Positions 9,776 through 20,517 of a stretch of 64,000 nucleotides of DNA are shown here, one piece after another. How positions within the stretch are numbered: position 1 is the first letter of the stretch; each line of letters begins with the position of its first letter. The notes under the pieces were generated by a model that was not told the origin of the DNA, made no database searches, and was given only the letters and a program-made list of their open reading frames with translations. Made by a program: the position numbers and the translations under genes. Origin of the DNA: Nitrosomonas sp. Is35 (GTDB lineage Bacteria > Pseudomonadota > Gammaproteobacteria > Burkholderiales > Nitrosomonadaceae); the NCBI RefSeq assembly GCF_033063295.1, contig NZ_JAWJZH010000001.1:1550001-1614000 (forward strand). Reading direction: 5' to 3'.

Positions 9776-10058
9776 GATTTATGCTCCTTTGAACGGTTTC
9801 GATAAAACCGCCACCCGTGCGAGACACGGGCGGGCGGATAGATCGGGTTGACAGACCGGGGATAAGACCGGCGAGCCTTTCGGCTCCCCAAAATACCCAC
9901 CCATAAAAACAAAGGGCAAATAAATAACGGACATAAAAAATGCCGCATAGCGGCAATATCCGCTTATCCAACAGGCTGTCAAACCCGTCCATTGATTTTG
10001 CAATGGCACAGTGAGCATAAACCCAGCAAGCGGGCAAAGTCAACAGGAAGTCATTCAT
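9726..10058 (-). CDS. Ash/Icd-like small phage protein
   Basis: 110 residues from ATG 10058, which overlaps the stop of the preceding gene (ATGA) and follows GGGAGG. It contains WGAERLAGLIPG followed by RPPVSRTGGG, a pattern I associate with the Ash/Icd-like proteins encoded in phage immunity regions (P4 ash, P1 icd). A second frame (ATG 10018 to 9779) is also open and reads GEPKGSP, so the DNA, rather than one protein, may be what is conserved. The same DNA motif recurs in the Mu-like element at 34115-34223. It overlaps the 203-residue gene by 50 bases, so coding status is uncertain. Confidence 0.4.
   Translation of the reverse strand: MNDFLLTLPACWVYAHCAIAKSMDGFDSLLDKRILPLCGIFYVRYLFALCFYGWVFWGAERLAGLIPGLSTRSIRPPVSRTGGGFIETVQRSINHDNKQSNPRIRISNGQ
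9846..9954 (-). promoter_or_regulatory. conserved leader: T-tailed hairpin plus GAAA-loop hairpin
   Basis: Read on the minus strand: GCCGCTATGCGGC (9954-9942) followed by an AT6A tract, like an intrinsic terminator or attenuator. Further on comes the hairpin GAGCC-GAAA-GGCTC (9886-9873), then a conserved tract ending in TGTCAACC (9846). The same order and spacing appear at 34223-34115 in the Mu-like element. The likely role is an antisense or attenuator RNA of the C4/CI type. Confidence 0.55.
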
Positions 10059-10261
10059 CTTGAATGCCTCCCTATTGATCGCCGCTCTAACCACTTGAAA
10101 AAATCGTAAGCAAAAACATGCTGCTTCCGCGTATGTCCCGGATGATCTGCAACCCATAATTGCAACAGGTCACGCACTTGACCGGGCGCGGGCGGCGATA
10201 ACCTGCAACCACACGATGCGGCGATCTCTGCCGATACCAAGGGGATAACTTGATTAATCAT
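10055..10261 (-). CDS. hypothetical small island protein
   Basis: 68 residues. The ATG at 10261 lies within the stop region of the upstream gene (8-bp overlap) and the TGA stop overlaps the next ATG, so it is tightly packed in the operon. The sequence has LLQLWVADHPGHTRKQHVFAYDFFKWLERR, a hydrophobic-aromatic helix followed by a basic end, reminiscent of short nucleic-acid-associated proteins, but I recognise no family. The tight couplings on both sides argue that it is translated. Confidence 0.6.
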   Translation of the reverse strand: MINQVIPLVSAEIAASCGCRLSPPAPGQVRDLLQLWVADHPGHTRKQHVFAYDFFKWLERRSIGRHSR

Positions 10262-10508
10262 GATTACCCCGGCTCAGCGTGAATGAATCACGAACTTCCG
10301 CAATCAGATCATCTAGTTTCTGATTCAGAATCGCGGTATGAAAATCTGATGCTGCGGTTTTCATAAATCCAGCGATCAATTCCGGGTGTGCTTTGGCGTA
10401 GCCTTCACCGAATTTTGAATCAATGATTCGGATAGACTGATTGAAGTATGTTTCTGCTGTGTCCCGTGCTTGCAGCATCAGGTCAGTAGGGGATAGCTGA
10501 TTGCTCAT
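10254..10508 (-). CDS. hypothetical small island protein
   Basis: 84 residues from ATG 10508, which overlaps the alpA stop by four bases (ATGA) and has GAGGTG in front. An upstream in-frame extension exists but would run deep into alpA. The sequence is helical and acidic (MLQARDTAETYFNQSIRIID, then FGEGYAKAHPELIAGFMKTAASDF), with no membrane segment. Short proteins of this kind are common immediately after alpA in integrative elements. Function unknown. Confidence 0.65.
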   Translation of the reverse strand: MSNQLSPTDLMLQARDTAETYFNQSIRIIDSKFGEGYAKAHPELIAGFMKTAASDFHTAILNQKLDDLIAEVRDSFTLSRGNHD

Positions 10509-10780
10509 GCTTGCACCTCTGCATTCTTGCCGGATGCACCATTGATTTGATCGTGAATCCATTGCTGAATCTCAGACTCACGCCATCGGCTGGCCGCTCC
10601 AATCTTTATTGGTTTGGGGAATTTGCCTTCTTTGATTAGCTGATAGATGAAGCTGGATTTGAACCCGGATCGTGATTCGACTTCAGGAAGGGGTAGAAGC
10701 CGCTCAGTTGTTGATGTTGCTGGCGATTGCCCGGCATCAGGGTTTAAGTGGTGCTGCGGGGTTGGTGCTGTTTGATTCAT
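10505..10780 (-). CDS. AlpA-family DNA-binding regulator
   Basis: 91 residues. After a disordered 27-residue start, residues 28-75 have the AlpA/excisionase-type winged helix: LLPLPEVESRSGFKSSFIYQ, then GKFPKPIKIG, then SRWRESEIQQWI. Members activate integrase/excisionase or replication genes in P4-like satellites and phage-inducible islands. It sits between the integrase and the primase-like gene, the usual place for it. Its stop overlaps the next gene, so it probably heads the replication operon. GGAG lies shortly before the ATG. Confidence 0.85.
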   Translation of the reverse strand: MNQTAPTPQHHLNPDAGQSPATSTTERLLPLPEVESRSGFKSSFIYQLIKEGKFPKPIKIGAASRWRESEIQQWIHDQINGASGKNAEVQA

Positions 10781-10889
10781 TGATTCTCCTTAACATTTGA
10801 TTTCATATCCATGAATATGGATACATGCCAAAGAGATTAAACTTGTGAAACTTAGAAATAAAACCGGGAAATTTTGATTTTTCCCGGTA

Positions 10890-11369
10890 TTAATCGTAAT
10901 ACTTCACCTTATAAGGTTCTAGTAAGGCATCAAATACACGTACGGCCCCTGGATTTTCCATCTTACGTTTCCACTCAGAATAATAAATAATTGCATCTGT
11001 CTTATTAATATTCAGCTCTAAAGCAATTCCTTCAAACAAATGAATATCAATAGGAATTCCTTTCTCTTTTGCGGCCATAACTTCGCTATAGACAATAGGG
11101 GAATTTTTACGCTTTTTTCTGGCAGCATTAATATGTTTACCTTTTGGCCATGAACAATTAAAAGCTTCATCTAAGGTTTTTGCTTTTAGTGAATACCAAT
11201 CATTTGTTGCTGAATGAAATGCAGATACTACCCATTCAGGCATAATTATTTGCTCATTCCCGCAAAACCCTATTGCATGGAAAATAATAGCCTTATTGCC
11301 CGCCAAGAATTCTTTCTCTAATTCATCTAAATAAAGCTTCATTAATTCATCAGGAAGACTTACTGACAT
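10890..11369 (-). CDS. hypothetical island protein
   Basis: 159 residues, start ATG 11369 preceded by GAAGGGGGTG. The middle holds a basic cluster (NAARKKRKNS, about residue 82), and the C-terminal part LNINKTDAIIYYSEWKRK looks like a helix-turn-helix of the kind that ends small DNA-binding proteins, but I cannot assign a family. A structured leader (11405-11455) lies between this gene and the integrase side, suggesting regulated expression. It is more AT-rich than the neighbouring replication gene, hinting at a separate origin. Confidence 0.65.
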   Translation of the reverse strand: MSVSLPDELMKLYLDELEKEFLAGNKAIIFHAIGFCGNEQIIMPEWVVSAFHSATNDWYSLKAKTLDEAFNCSWPKGKHINAARKKRKNSPIVYSEVMAAKEKGIPIDIHLFEGIALELNINKTDAIIYYSEWKRKMENPGAVRVFDALLEPYKVKYYD

Positions 11370-11699
11370 AACACCCCCTTCAAAAGTGCATCCTTCAGAT
11401 AGGACACCCCAGGCGGTTGAAGGAAACCGTTTTCATCTGGCCGGACTATGGGGTGATCGGAAATATTCTACAGGGCAATTCAATTTTTCGAATCAAAAAA
11501 TTTTCTTGAATTCTTGGCAGTTGAAGCATGAAATCTATTGCCCAAATATTAGGCAATCGGCATGAAAAATAGGGGGGTGCTTTTCAAAAAACGGGTAGAT
11601 TTGCGGGTAAATTTGAATGTTAAAAAATGTAGAATGGCTTAAATAAATGGTTTACAATGATGATATGAATCCATTCTGAGCATCCACAGTGCACCGCGA
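11370..11699. other. intergenic region with leader hairpin and regulatory-looking repeats
   Basis: 330 bases without a gene. It holds the 11405-11455 stem-loop, an ATTGCC...GGCAAT hairpin (about 11538-11558), a G6 run (about 11572-11577) and an AT-rich end with a TATGAT-like element. No iterons of the GTAGGGC type here. Confidence 0.5.
11405..11455 (-). ncRNA. candidate structured leader RNA between integrase and alpA
   Basis: CACCCCA (11405-11411) pairs with TGGGGTG (11449-11455). Inside, CGGTT (11414-11418) pairs with AACCG (11425-11429), and CCAG with CTGG competes with the outer stem. On the minus strand it lies about 35 bases before the ATG at 11369. Structured RNAs lying between integrase and alpA genes have been described; membership would need a covariance search. 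Confidence 0.4.
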
Positions 11700-11993
11700 T
11701 CACTTTATTGAATCGATGATTTTGTCCAAGTATAAGCGTGTCTTCTTGGCGGCTTGCTCTTCGTTTCGTGTCAATTCTTTCTGTACCAGGTTTGCAAAAT
11801 TAATCAGGCTTTGTGATGGATAGTTATCCTGTAAGCCACAGTCTTGAAAGAATTCAGCAATCCAGTGAGCATTCAACTCACTGCTTCCCGTTTCTTCAAA
11901 ATAGGTATCCGCTGCTAGCTTGATGTGGTCTGATAATTTATGCATTGCGTGTGTGCTTGGTCTTTGTGTGGATCCCTTCAGAAACCGAACCAA
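11700..11993 (-). CDS. hypothetical small island protein
   Basis: Up to 97 residues with a TTG start at 11993. An internal ATG (residue 17, about 11945) is the alternative, and neither has a good ribosome site. The product is helical and charged (ADTYFEETGSSELNAHWIAEFF, then LVQKELTRNEEQAAKKTRLYLDKI) with no membrane segment or metal motif. It lies between the HTH regulator and the structured leader. Family not recognised. Confidence is limited by the weak starts. Confidence 0.5.
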   Translation of the reverse strand: MVRFLKGSTQRPSTHAMHKLSDHIKLAADTYFEETGSSELNAHWIAEFFQDCGLQDNYPSQSLINFANLVQKELTRNEEQAAKKTRLYLDKIIDSIK

Positions 11994-12017
11994 TAAAAGC
12001 CGCGATTTCTAAATATT

Positions 12018-12266
12018 TTAATCAGCAGAATCGGCAGCTTCACGCCGCGCTTGGCGTGCTTTCTTCGTGGGCGGTTCGAGTAGGGTAGCGGTTAAATCAT
12101 GGAGTGTTAGCAATAGTTGAAGGTGACGCTGTGCCCATACGGGTAGGGGTGCTGAACCGTTCGCCCAATTGCAGACACTGACACGGGAAACCCCTGTACC
12201 CGATGCAAAATCACTCTGTTTCCAGCCTAATTTATCCAAACCATTTTTAAAATCTTGCGGTGTCAT
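12018..12266 (-). CDS. helix-turn-helix regulator (XRE-like)
   Basis: 82 residues from ATG 12266, chosen because AAGGAATTG lies at a good distance. An upstream in-frame start would add 11 residues. Residues 1-45 carry an HTH: FKNGLDKLGWKQSDFASGTG, then SRVSVCNWANGSAPLPVW. The domain is followed by a short leucine-rich helix and a basic tail (KKARQARREA). Probably the island's repressor or a control element of integrase and replication. A 14-bp palindrome (12412-12425) 150 bases upstream is a candidate operator. Confidence 0.75.
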   Translation of the reverse strand: MTPQDFKNGLDKLGWKQSDFASGTGVSRVSVCNWANGSAPLPVWAQRHLQLLLTLHDLTATLLEPPTKKARQARREAADSAD

Positions 12267-12411
12267 ATCAATTCCTTCGCGCGCGCATGAGAGTTTCAAG
12301 GGTAGCAGAACTATGTGTGTAAAGCAACTTTAATCAAAAGTGGGAAATTATATTAATAAAGTAAACTTATTTTAATAAAAAGTGGGTAATCGTTAAAATA
12401 GTGAATTTAAC

Positions 12412-12425
12412 ATAACGTACGTTAT
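12412..12425. promoter_or_regulatory. 14-bp perfect palindrome, candidate operator
   Basis: ATAACGT-ACGTTAT in an AT-rich stretch upstream of the HTH gene. It could be the binding site of that regulator or part of the origin. Confidence 0.4.
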
Positions 12426-12680
12426 TGGCAATTGAAAAAATAATTTTGCAAAAGTGGGAGACTCAATATTCATGCGGCTTGCGGCGATGTTTCAGGCATT
12501 TTTGTACAGTTTCGTATAATTATTTATGCCATCGCATAATTAAATTCTAGTTATTTTTTGCTCATGGTGAAGGGCGGCAACAGGAACATTTCGCGCTGCA
12601 TTTTCGCAGTTAAACTTGCTGCGGAATCCAGAAATGTAGGGCAAGAATTGCAGCGAAAAAGCGATGAATTACCCTTGGAA

Positions 12681-12811
12681 GTAGGGCGCGCCCTACTGAT
12701 TCCGATGGCCATCATGGAAAAGTAGGGCGGCTATAAGCCAATAACAAAGACATTCTTGACGATTCCGCCCTACTCGCCCTACTTGCCCTACTCAAAAAAT
12801 AGGGGGTAGGA
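12681..12811. repeat. right iteron array (inverted copy of 6171-6303)
   Basis: Begins with the palindrome GTAGGGCGCGCCCTAC (12681-12696), then GTAGGGC (12722-12728), then GCCCTAC at 12767-12773, 12776-12782 and 12785-12791 with a 9-bp period. Same order as the left array but reversed, and noncoding here, just after the integrase stop. Confidence 0.85.
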
Positions 12812-12839
12812 CATAAACACAAAAAAGATACTGAGAAAG

Positions 12840-14072
12840 TCAAACCGTTTTTCCGAAAAGCGGAATGACTTCCGCTCCCTTTTCCAATGCTTCGATATGG
12901 TTACCCCACCACATCATCATTCTTTTCCTTTCCGGTAAGTATTCCGCCCGATTGTATGCGCCTCTGATTTCATTCCTTTCTCCGTGTGCCAATTGCCGCT
13001 CAATGGCATCGGGGTTGAATAGGCCGGATTCGTTCAATGCAGTGGAAGCAACCGCCCGGAAGCCGTGCCCGGTCATTTTGCCTTTATAGCCAAGACGGTA
13101 CAGGGCAAAGAGCAAAGTATTATTGCTGATGGGTTTGTTTGGGTTTCTGCCGGGCAGCAGGTAGCGGCTATCCCCGGCGATGGTTTTCAATTCAGTCAGT
13201 ATGGTCAGTGCTTGATGGGTGAGGGGTACTACATGCTCGGTTTTCATCTTCATGCGTGTAGCCGGTACAATCCATAACGCATTGGTTAAATCAAACTCTT
13301 CCCATAACGCGCCAATCAGTTCATTGGTGCGGACGAAGGTTAAAGCCAGCAATCGCAAGGCAAGCTGTGTCTGGCGGTCACCGATGTTTTCATAGGTAGC
13401 GATTGCCCGCAGTAGTTCCGGCAGCTCTTCCGGTTTGACGGCGGCCTGGTTTTTCTTTTTGTGTGGTGTAAGTGCGCCGCGTAGATCGCCGGAAGGATCA
13501 CGGGTGCAACGGCTTGTCGATACACCATAGCGGAATACTTGCCCGCATACCCCCAGCACTCTATGCGCCAGATCATAAGAACCGCGTTGTTCAATGATGC
13601 GGATCATGTTTAGCAATTGCGGGGCTTCAATCGTGCTGATAGGGTACATTCCGATATAGGGAAACACATTGCTTTCAAGCCGTCTCAGTACATCTTTTGC
13701 ATGGCTTTTTACCCAAGTGTGTGTTTGCTTGGCAGACCATTCACGGGCGACAGCTTCAAAGCTATTGGCGGCGGCTTCCTTGGCTTTCTGCTTATTGATC
13801 TGGCGATCAATGGATGGATCGATATTGCCGGACAGCTTGACACGCTCAACTTGTGCAAGCTGCCTTGCTTGCTTTAACCCTACAACAGGATAAACGCCAA
13901 GGGATAAAGATTTTTCCCTGTCATGAATCTTATAGCGCAGCCGCCAATACTTGCGGCCGTCTTCATAAACCCAAAGATATAGCCCTTGGCCATCGTGCAG
14001 CTTGCGTATCTTGCCACCTTCAACGGTTGCATTCTTGCAAGCTAAGTCAGTCAGTGCCTCTTTTATGGCCAT
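12840..14072 (-). CDS. tyrosine-type integrase (P4-like, DUF4102 N-terminus)
   Basis: 410 residues. N-terminal about 85 residues match the DUF4102 arm-binding domain (LHDGQGLYLWV, then RYKIHDREKSLSLGVYP). The catalytic domain shows Arg in LTFVRTNELIG, the HxxR box in GHGFRAVAS, the His in RQLAHGE and the nucleophile Tyr in RGAYNRAEYL. It catalyses insertion and excision of the island. It points inward from the right edge, with its start 166 bases from tRNA-Ser. Several GTGGTA/TACCAC words between the ATG and 14125 may be its arm or autoregulatory sites. The gene looks intact. Confidence 0.93.
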   Translation of the reverse strand: MAIKEALTDLACKNATVEGGKIRKLHDGQGLYLWVYEDGRKYWRLRYKIHDREKSLSLGVYPVVGLKQARQLAQVERVKLSGNIDPSIDRQINKQKAKEAAANSFEAVAREWSAKQTHTWVKSHAKDVLRRLESNVFPYIGMYPISTIEAPQLLNMIRIIEQRGSYDLAHRVLGVCGQVFRYGVSTSRCTRDPSGDLRGALTPHKKKNQAAVKPEELPELLRAIATYENIGDRQTQLALRLLALTFVRTNELIGALWEEFDLTNALWIVPATRMKMKTEHVVPLTHQALTILTELKTIAGDSRYLLPGRNPNKPISNNTLLFALYRLGYKGKMTGHGFRAVASTALNESGLFNPDAIERQLAHGERNEIRGAYNRAEYLPERKRMMMWWGNHIEALEKGAEVIPLFGKTV

Positions 14073-14096
14073 AATGTGGTAACTCAGAGTGTGGTA

Positions 14097-14131
14097 AAAA
14101 AAGTTACCACACTTTTTACCACATTTTTTTA
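14097..14131 (+). repeat. right att-like/integrase-site repeat
   Basis: Direct copy of 5434-5468 with three mismatches, located just upstream of the integrase start and before the tRNA. It contains inverted GTGGTAA/TTACCAC words, so it may be an integrase arm site rather than the crossover core. Confidence 0.5.
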
Positions 14132-14237
14132 CTGGCTTCTAGCGGATTATTCTGGATTGATACGGAATGGAATATTTAGTTAAGTGTCGCTATTGCTGGG
14201 TTTTGTGGATTGGCTTGGACTTACACGGAAGAGAATG

Positions 14238-14327
14238 TGGCGGAGGCGGTGAGATTCGAACTCACGGTAGAGTCACCCCTACGGCAGTTTTCAAGACTGC
14301 TGCCTTAAACCGCTCGGCCACACCTCC
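14238..14327 (-). tRNA. tRNA-Ser(UGA)
   Basis: Minus strand: acceptor GGAGGTG (14327-14321) pairs with CGCCTCC, followed by discriminator G and encoded CCA (14240-14238). The anticodon loop CTTGAAA gives anticodon TGA. There is a long variable arm as expected for serine, and a T-loop TTCGAAT. The 3' end faces the integrase of the island, the common arrangement for tRNA-associated islands, though no duplicated tRNA tail was found at the other end. Confidence 0.95.
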
Positions 14328-14344
14328 ATTGACTTACAGGTCGC

Positions 14345-14373
14345 ATCATACCGATTAGTGTACTTTTTGGCTA
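14345..14373 (-). promoter_or_regulatory. candidate promoter of tRNA-Ser
   Basis: On the minus strand TAGCCA (14373-14368), a 17-base spacer, then TATGAT (14350-14345), about 18 bases before the tRNA. The -10 is good, the -35 matches four of six bases. Confidence 0.45.
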
Positions 14374-14532
14374 GTTTCTATGCATTGAATTGCGAATAAA
14401 ATAACTCCCGATGGAACTAAACTAATTTATTCTTTATGATGATCATTTTCAGATTTATCTTACCTCTTCATTTTAATTTTATGAATTGATATTGATTTTC
14501 TGATTTCTAAATTCCTTATCAACAGCAATATC

Positions 14533-16419
<1,887 letters not shown>

Positions 16420-16518
16420 TTCCACCAGATTTCAGAGCGGCAATGCGATAATACGCAGTATTTACACACACAGCATATTGCCGCTGGATATCGCACACGC
16501 TAATTCTATATACCCAAA

Positions 16519-16977
16519 ATGATGATCTGGAAACCCAATGTGACGGTTGCGGCCGTTGTTGAACACGATGGTAAATACCTGCTGGTTGAGGAAGAACCCG
16601 AAGCTGGCGCCGGTTTATTTTTAAATCAGCCGGCAGGGCATTTGGATCCGGGAGAGTCCATTATTCAAGGCGCCATACGGGAAACGCTGGAGGAAACGGC
16701 ATATACCTTTGTTCCCGAATATCTGGTGGGCATTTATCAATGGCATTCGCATCGCGTCGATACTACGTATATCCGTTTCGCGTTCGGCGGGCATGTGACG
16801 CATCACGATCCGGAACTTGTACTGGATACGGGCATTTTGCAGGCTTCTTGGTATAGTCTGGATGAAGTGAATCAAATGATTCAGCAGCACCGCAGTCCGC
16901 TGGTGATGCAATGTATTCGTGATCATTTGGCAGGTAAACGCTATCCATTGGAACTGCTGACACACTATGAGTCGTAA
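16519..16977 (+). CDS. nudJ: Nudix hydrolase, NudJ type
   Basis: 152 residues. The Nudix box is [20 protein letters not shown] (about residues 40-59), with the metal-binding glutamates intact; the usual glycine after it is alanine (ETAY). In E. coli, NudJ hydrolyses HMP-PP and nucleoside di- and triphosphates, and its gene lies next to mnmA, as here: the mnmA start lies inside the last codons. The same neighbour makes the NudJ assignment reasonable. Cytosolic, no other domains. Confidence 0.85.
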   Translation: MMIWKPNVTVAAVVEHDGKYLLVEEEPEAGAGLFLNQPAGHLDPGESIIQGAIRETLEETAYTFVPEYLVGIYQWHSHRVDTTYIRFAFGGHVTHHDPELVLDTGILQASWYSLDEVNQMIQQHRSPLVMQCIRDHLAGKRYPLELLTHYES

Positions 16978-18061
16978 TGCGATGAAAAAGTACCGTGTTG
17001 TCATTGGCATGTCCGGTGGTGTTGACTCGTCTGTGGCGGCGTACTTGCTCAAGCAACAGGGCTATGACGTTGTTGGTCTGTTCATGAAAAACTGGGAAGA
17101 CGACGATACCGATGAATATTGCTCTTCCCGCCAGGATTTTCTCGATGCGGTATCGGTTGCGGATGTTATCGATATTCCGATTGAAGTAGTCAATTTTTCC
17201 ACTGAATACAAAGACCGGGTTTTTTCCCATTTCCTGGCCGAGTATCAAGCGGGGCGGACGCCCAATCCCGATGTGCTGTGTAACGCCGAAATCAAATTCA
17301 AGGCTTTTCTGGATCATGCGCATAAACTGGGGGCGGATTATATTGCAACAGGCCACTATGCGCAGGTGCGTGAAGTTGGTGGCGTATTTCAGTTATTGAA
17401 GGGCGAAGACGGCACTAAAGATCAAAGTTATTTTTTGTATCGCCTCAATCAAACACAACTCGCCAATACCTTATTTCCGGTCGGGCATTTGTATAAGCGC
17501 GAGGTGCGCAAGATCGCTAAGGAATTGAACTTACCCAATTCTGCCAAAAAAGACAGTACCGGTATTTGCTTCATCGGCGAACGCCCTTTCCGTGAGTTTC
17601 TCAATCGCTATCTGCCGCACGAACCGGGGGAAATTCAAACGCCAGAAGGCAAAGTGATCGGCCAGCACGTGGGATTGATGTATTACACCATCGGCCAGCG
17701 GCAAGGACTCGGCATCGGCGGCACACGCGATGGCAACGATGAGCCGTGGTTCGTATCTGCCAAGGATATGACCCGGAATGTATTGATTGCAGTGCAAGGC
17801 CATGATCATCCGGATTTGCTCCGTCCATCGTTGAAAGCCACTGATTTGACCTGGATTAGCGGTAAGCAGCCGCACTGTAATTGGGTCTATGCCGCTAAAA
17901 CACGCTACCGCCAGGTTGATGCTCCCTGTGCAATCATTGAATTGGCTCAAAATCATTGTCAGATCGATTTCGCTCAACAGCAATGGGCCATCACACCGGG
18001 ACAGTCAGTCGTGATTTATGAAAGTAGAGTCTGTCTCGGCGGTGGAGTCATCGCGGAGTAA
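16967..18061 (+). CDS. mnmA: tRNA-specific 2-thiouridylase MnmA
   Basis: 364 residues (ATG 16967; ATG 16982 is also possible). The N-terminal PP-loop is [15 protein letters not shown]. The two catalytic cysteines are visible in [12 protein letters not shown] and [15 protein letters not shown], and the C-terminal beta barrel is present. The enzyme adds sulfur to U34 of tRNA-Lys, Glu and Gln, using persulfide passed along the Tus relay. It overlaps nudJ by 11 bases, so the two are co-transcribed. Confidence 0.96.
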   Translation: MSRNAMKKYRVVIGMSGGVDSSVAAYLLKQQGYDVVGLFMKNWEDDDTDEYCSSRQDFLDAVSVADVIDIPIEVVNFSTEYKDRVFSHFLAEYQAGRTPNPDVLCNAEIKFKAFLDHAHKLGADYIATGHYAQVREVGGVFQLLKGEDGTKDQSYFLYRLNQTQLANTLFPVGHLYKREVRKIAKELNLPNSAKKDSTGICFIGERPFREFLNRYLPHEPGEIQTPEGKVIGQHVGLMYYTIGQRQGLGIGGTRDGNDEPWFVSAKDMTRNVLIAVQGHDHPDLLRPSLKATDLTWISGKQPHCNWVYAAKTRYRQVDAPCAIIELAQNHCQIDFAQQQWAITPGQSVVIYESRVCLGGGVIAE

Positions 18062-18190
18062 ATGCCGGAAAAACCGCCATGCCCTAAATTGGTGTTCGCA
18101 ACAGTAGAAAACAAAAATAGAATTTTTCATACAAAATCTATTTTTATTCTATTTATTACAATGCATTAGAAAATATTCCTGTAACTTGAT

Positions 18191-18219
18191 CTTGAAATTT
18201 CGAGTCAAAGCCCCTATTA
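18191..18219 (+). promoter_or_regulatory. sigma-32-type heat-shock promoter of groESL
   Basis: CTTGAAA (18191-18197), a 13-base spacer, then CCCCTATTA (18211-18219). This agrees closely with the heat-shock sigma factor consensus. It abuts the CIRCE operator, so repressor binding would block initiation. Confidence 0.8.
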
Positions 18220-18246
18220 TTAGCACTCATAGTTAATGAGTGCTAA
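18220..18246. promoter_or_regulatory. CIRCE operator (HrcA site)
   Basis: TTAGCACTC, nine bases, GAGTGCTAA: a perfect match to the HrcA-binding CIRCE element, directly after the sigma-32-like -10. The groESL operon is thus predicted to be under both positive (RpoH) and negative (HrcA) control. Confidence 0.93.
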
Positions 18247-18352
18247 CACCATCTCACCCGCGTATTAGTATTCTGACTTATTAGAGATTTATACATGAAA
18301 TACTTTGTATTTCATAAATTTTGGCTTTTTAATTTTAACAGGAGAAAACAGT

Positions 18353-18643
18353 ATGAAAATTCGCCCTTTGCATGATCGTGTGATTGTCAAGCGATTGGAA
18401 GATGAACGCAAAACCGCTTCAGGTATTGTTATCCCGGACAGCGCTGCAGAAAAACCTGATCAAGGTGAGATTCTCGCAATAGGAAAAGGAAAAGTCGGCG
18501 ATGATGGAAAAGTGTGTCCATTGGAAGTTAAAGTGGGCGATAAAGTATTGTTCGGGAAATATGCCGGACAGTCTGTCAAAGTTCAAGGTGAAGAACTTTT
18601 GGTCATGCGGGAAGAAGATATCATGGGTGTAATTGAAGGCTAA
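18353..18643 (+). CDS. groES: co-chaperonin GroES
   Basis: 96 residues from ATG 18353, with AGGAG seven bases before; a longer frame would add unneeded residues. It begins [17 protein letters not shown] and includes the mobile loop ([16 protein letters not shown]) and the roof segment. It caps the GroEL ring. First gene of the groES-groEL operon, behind a sigma-32-like promoter and CIRCE. Confidence 0.98.
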   Translation: MKIRPLHDRVIVKRLEDERKTASGIVIPDSAAEKPDQGEILAIGKGKVGDDGKVCPLEVKVGDKVLFGKYAGQSVKVQGEELLVMREEDIMGVIEG

Positions 18644-18685
18644 TTGCACCGGTTCAATTATTCGCTAAAGACAATATGTTGTTGA

Positions 18686-20353
<1,668 letters not shown>

Positions 20354-20392
20354 TAAGTGCTATTCCAACGCAACTTAGAGTTTTGATACTAA

Positions 20393-20427
20393 ACAGACTC
20401 CAATATTTCTTGGAGTCTGTTTTTTTA
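20393..20427 (+). terminator. intrinsic terminator of groESL
   Basis: ACAGACTCCAA (20393-20403) pairs with TTGGAGTCTGT (20410-20420), with a 6-base loop and then T7 or T8. Textbook rho-independent terminator. Confidence 0.92.
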
Positions 20428-20517
20428 TGCAAATGGAATTTCGATTGGAGGAATAGAGATACTTATCAGGCGTTATATTTTTATCTGAAAATATATTGCC
20501 GTGATAAATTCTACGGT

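Larger units (their letters stand above)
12300..12839. other. AT-rich region with palindrome and iterons, candidate replication origin
   Basis: 540 bases without a gene. The first 150 are very AT-rich and hold repeated AAAGTGGGA-like words and the palindrome ATAACGTACGTTAT (12412-12425). Further on are one isolated GTAGGGC (12636-12642) and the full right iteron array (12681-12811). AT-rich DNA beside iterons is the layout of an origin used by an iteron-binding primase-helicase. Confidence 0.55.

Noticed and set aside
14238..14327. tRNA-Ser as the integration site of the island
   Set aside because: The integrase lies at its 3' side, but I found no copy of the tRNA 3' end at the left edge. 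The only good edge repeat is the T-rich one between integrase and tRNA, so I do not claim tRNA integration.
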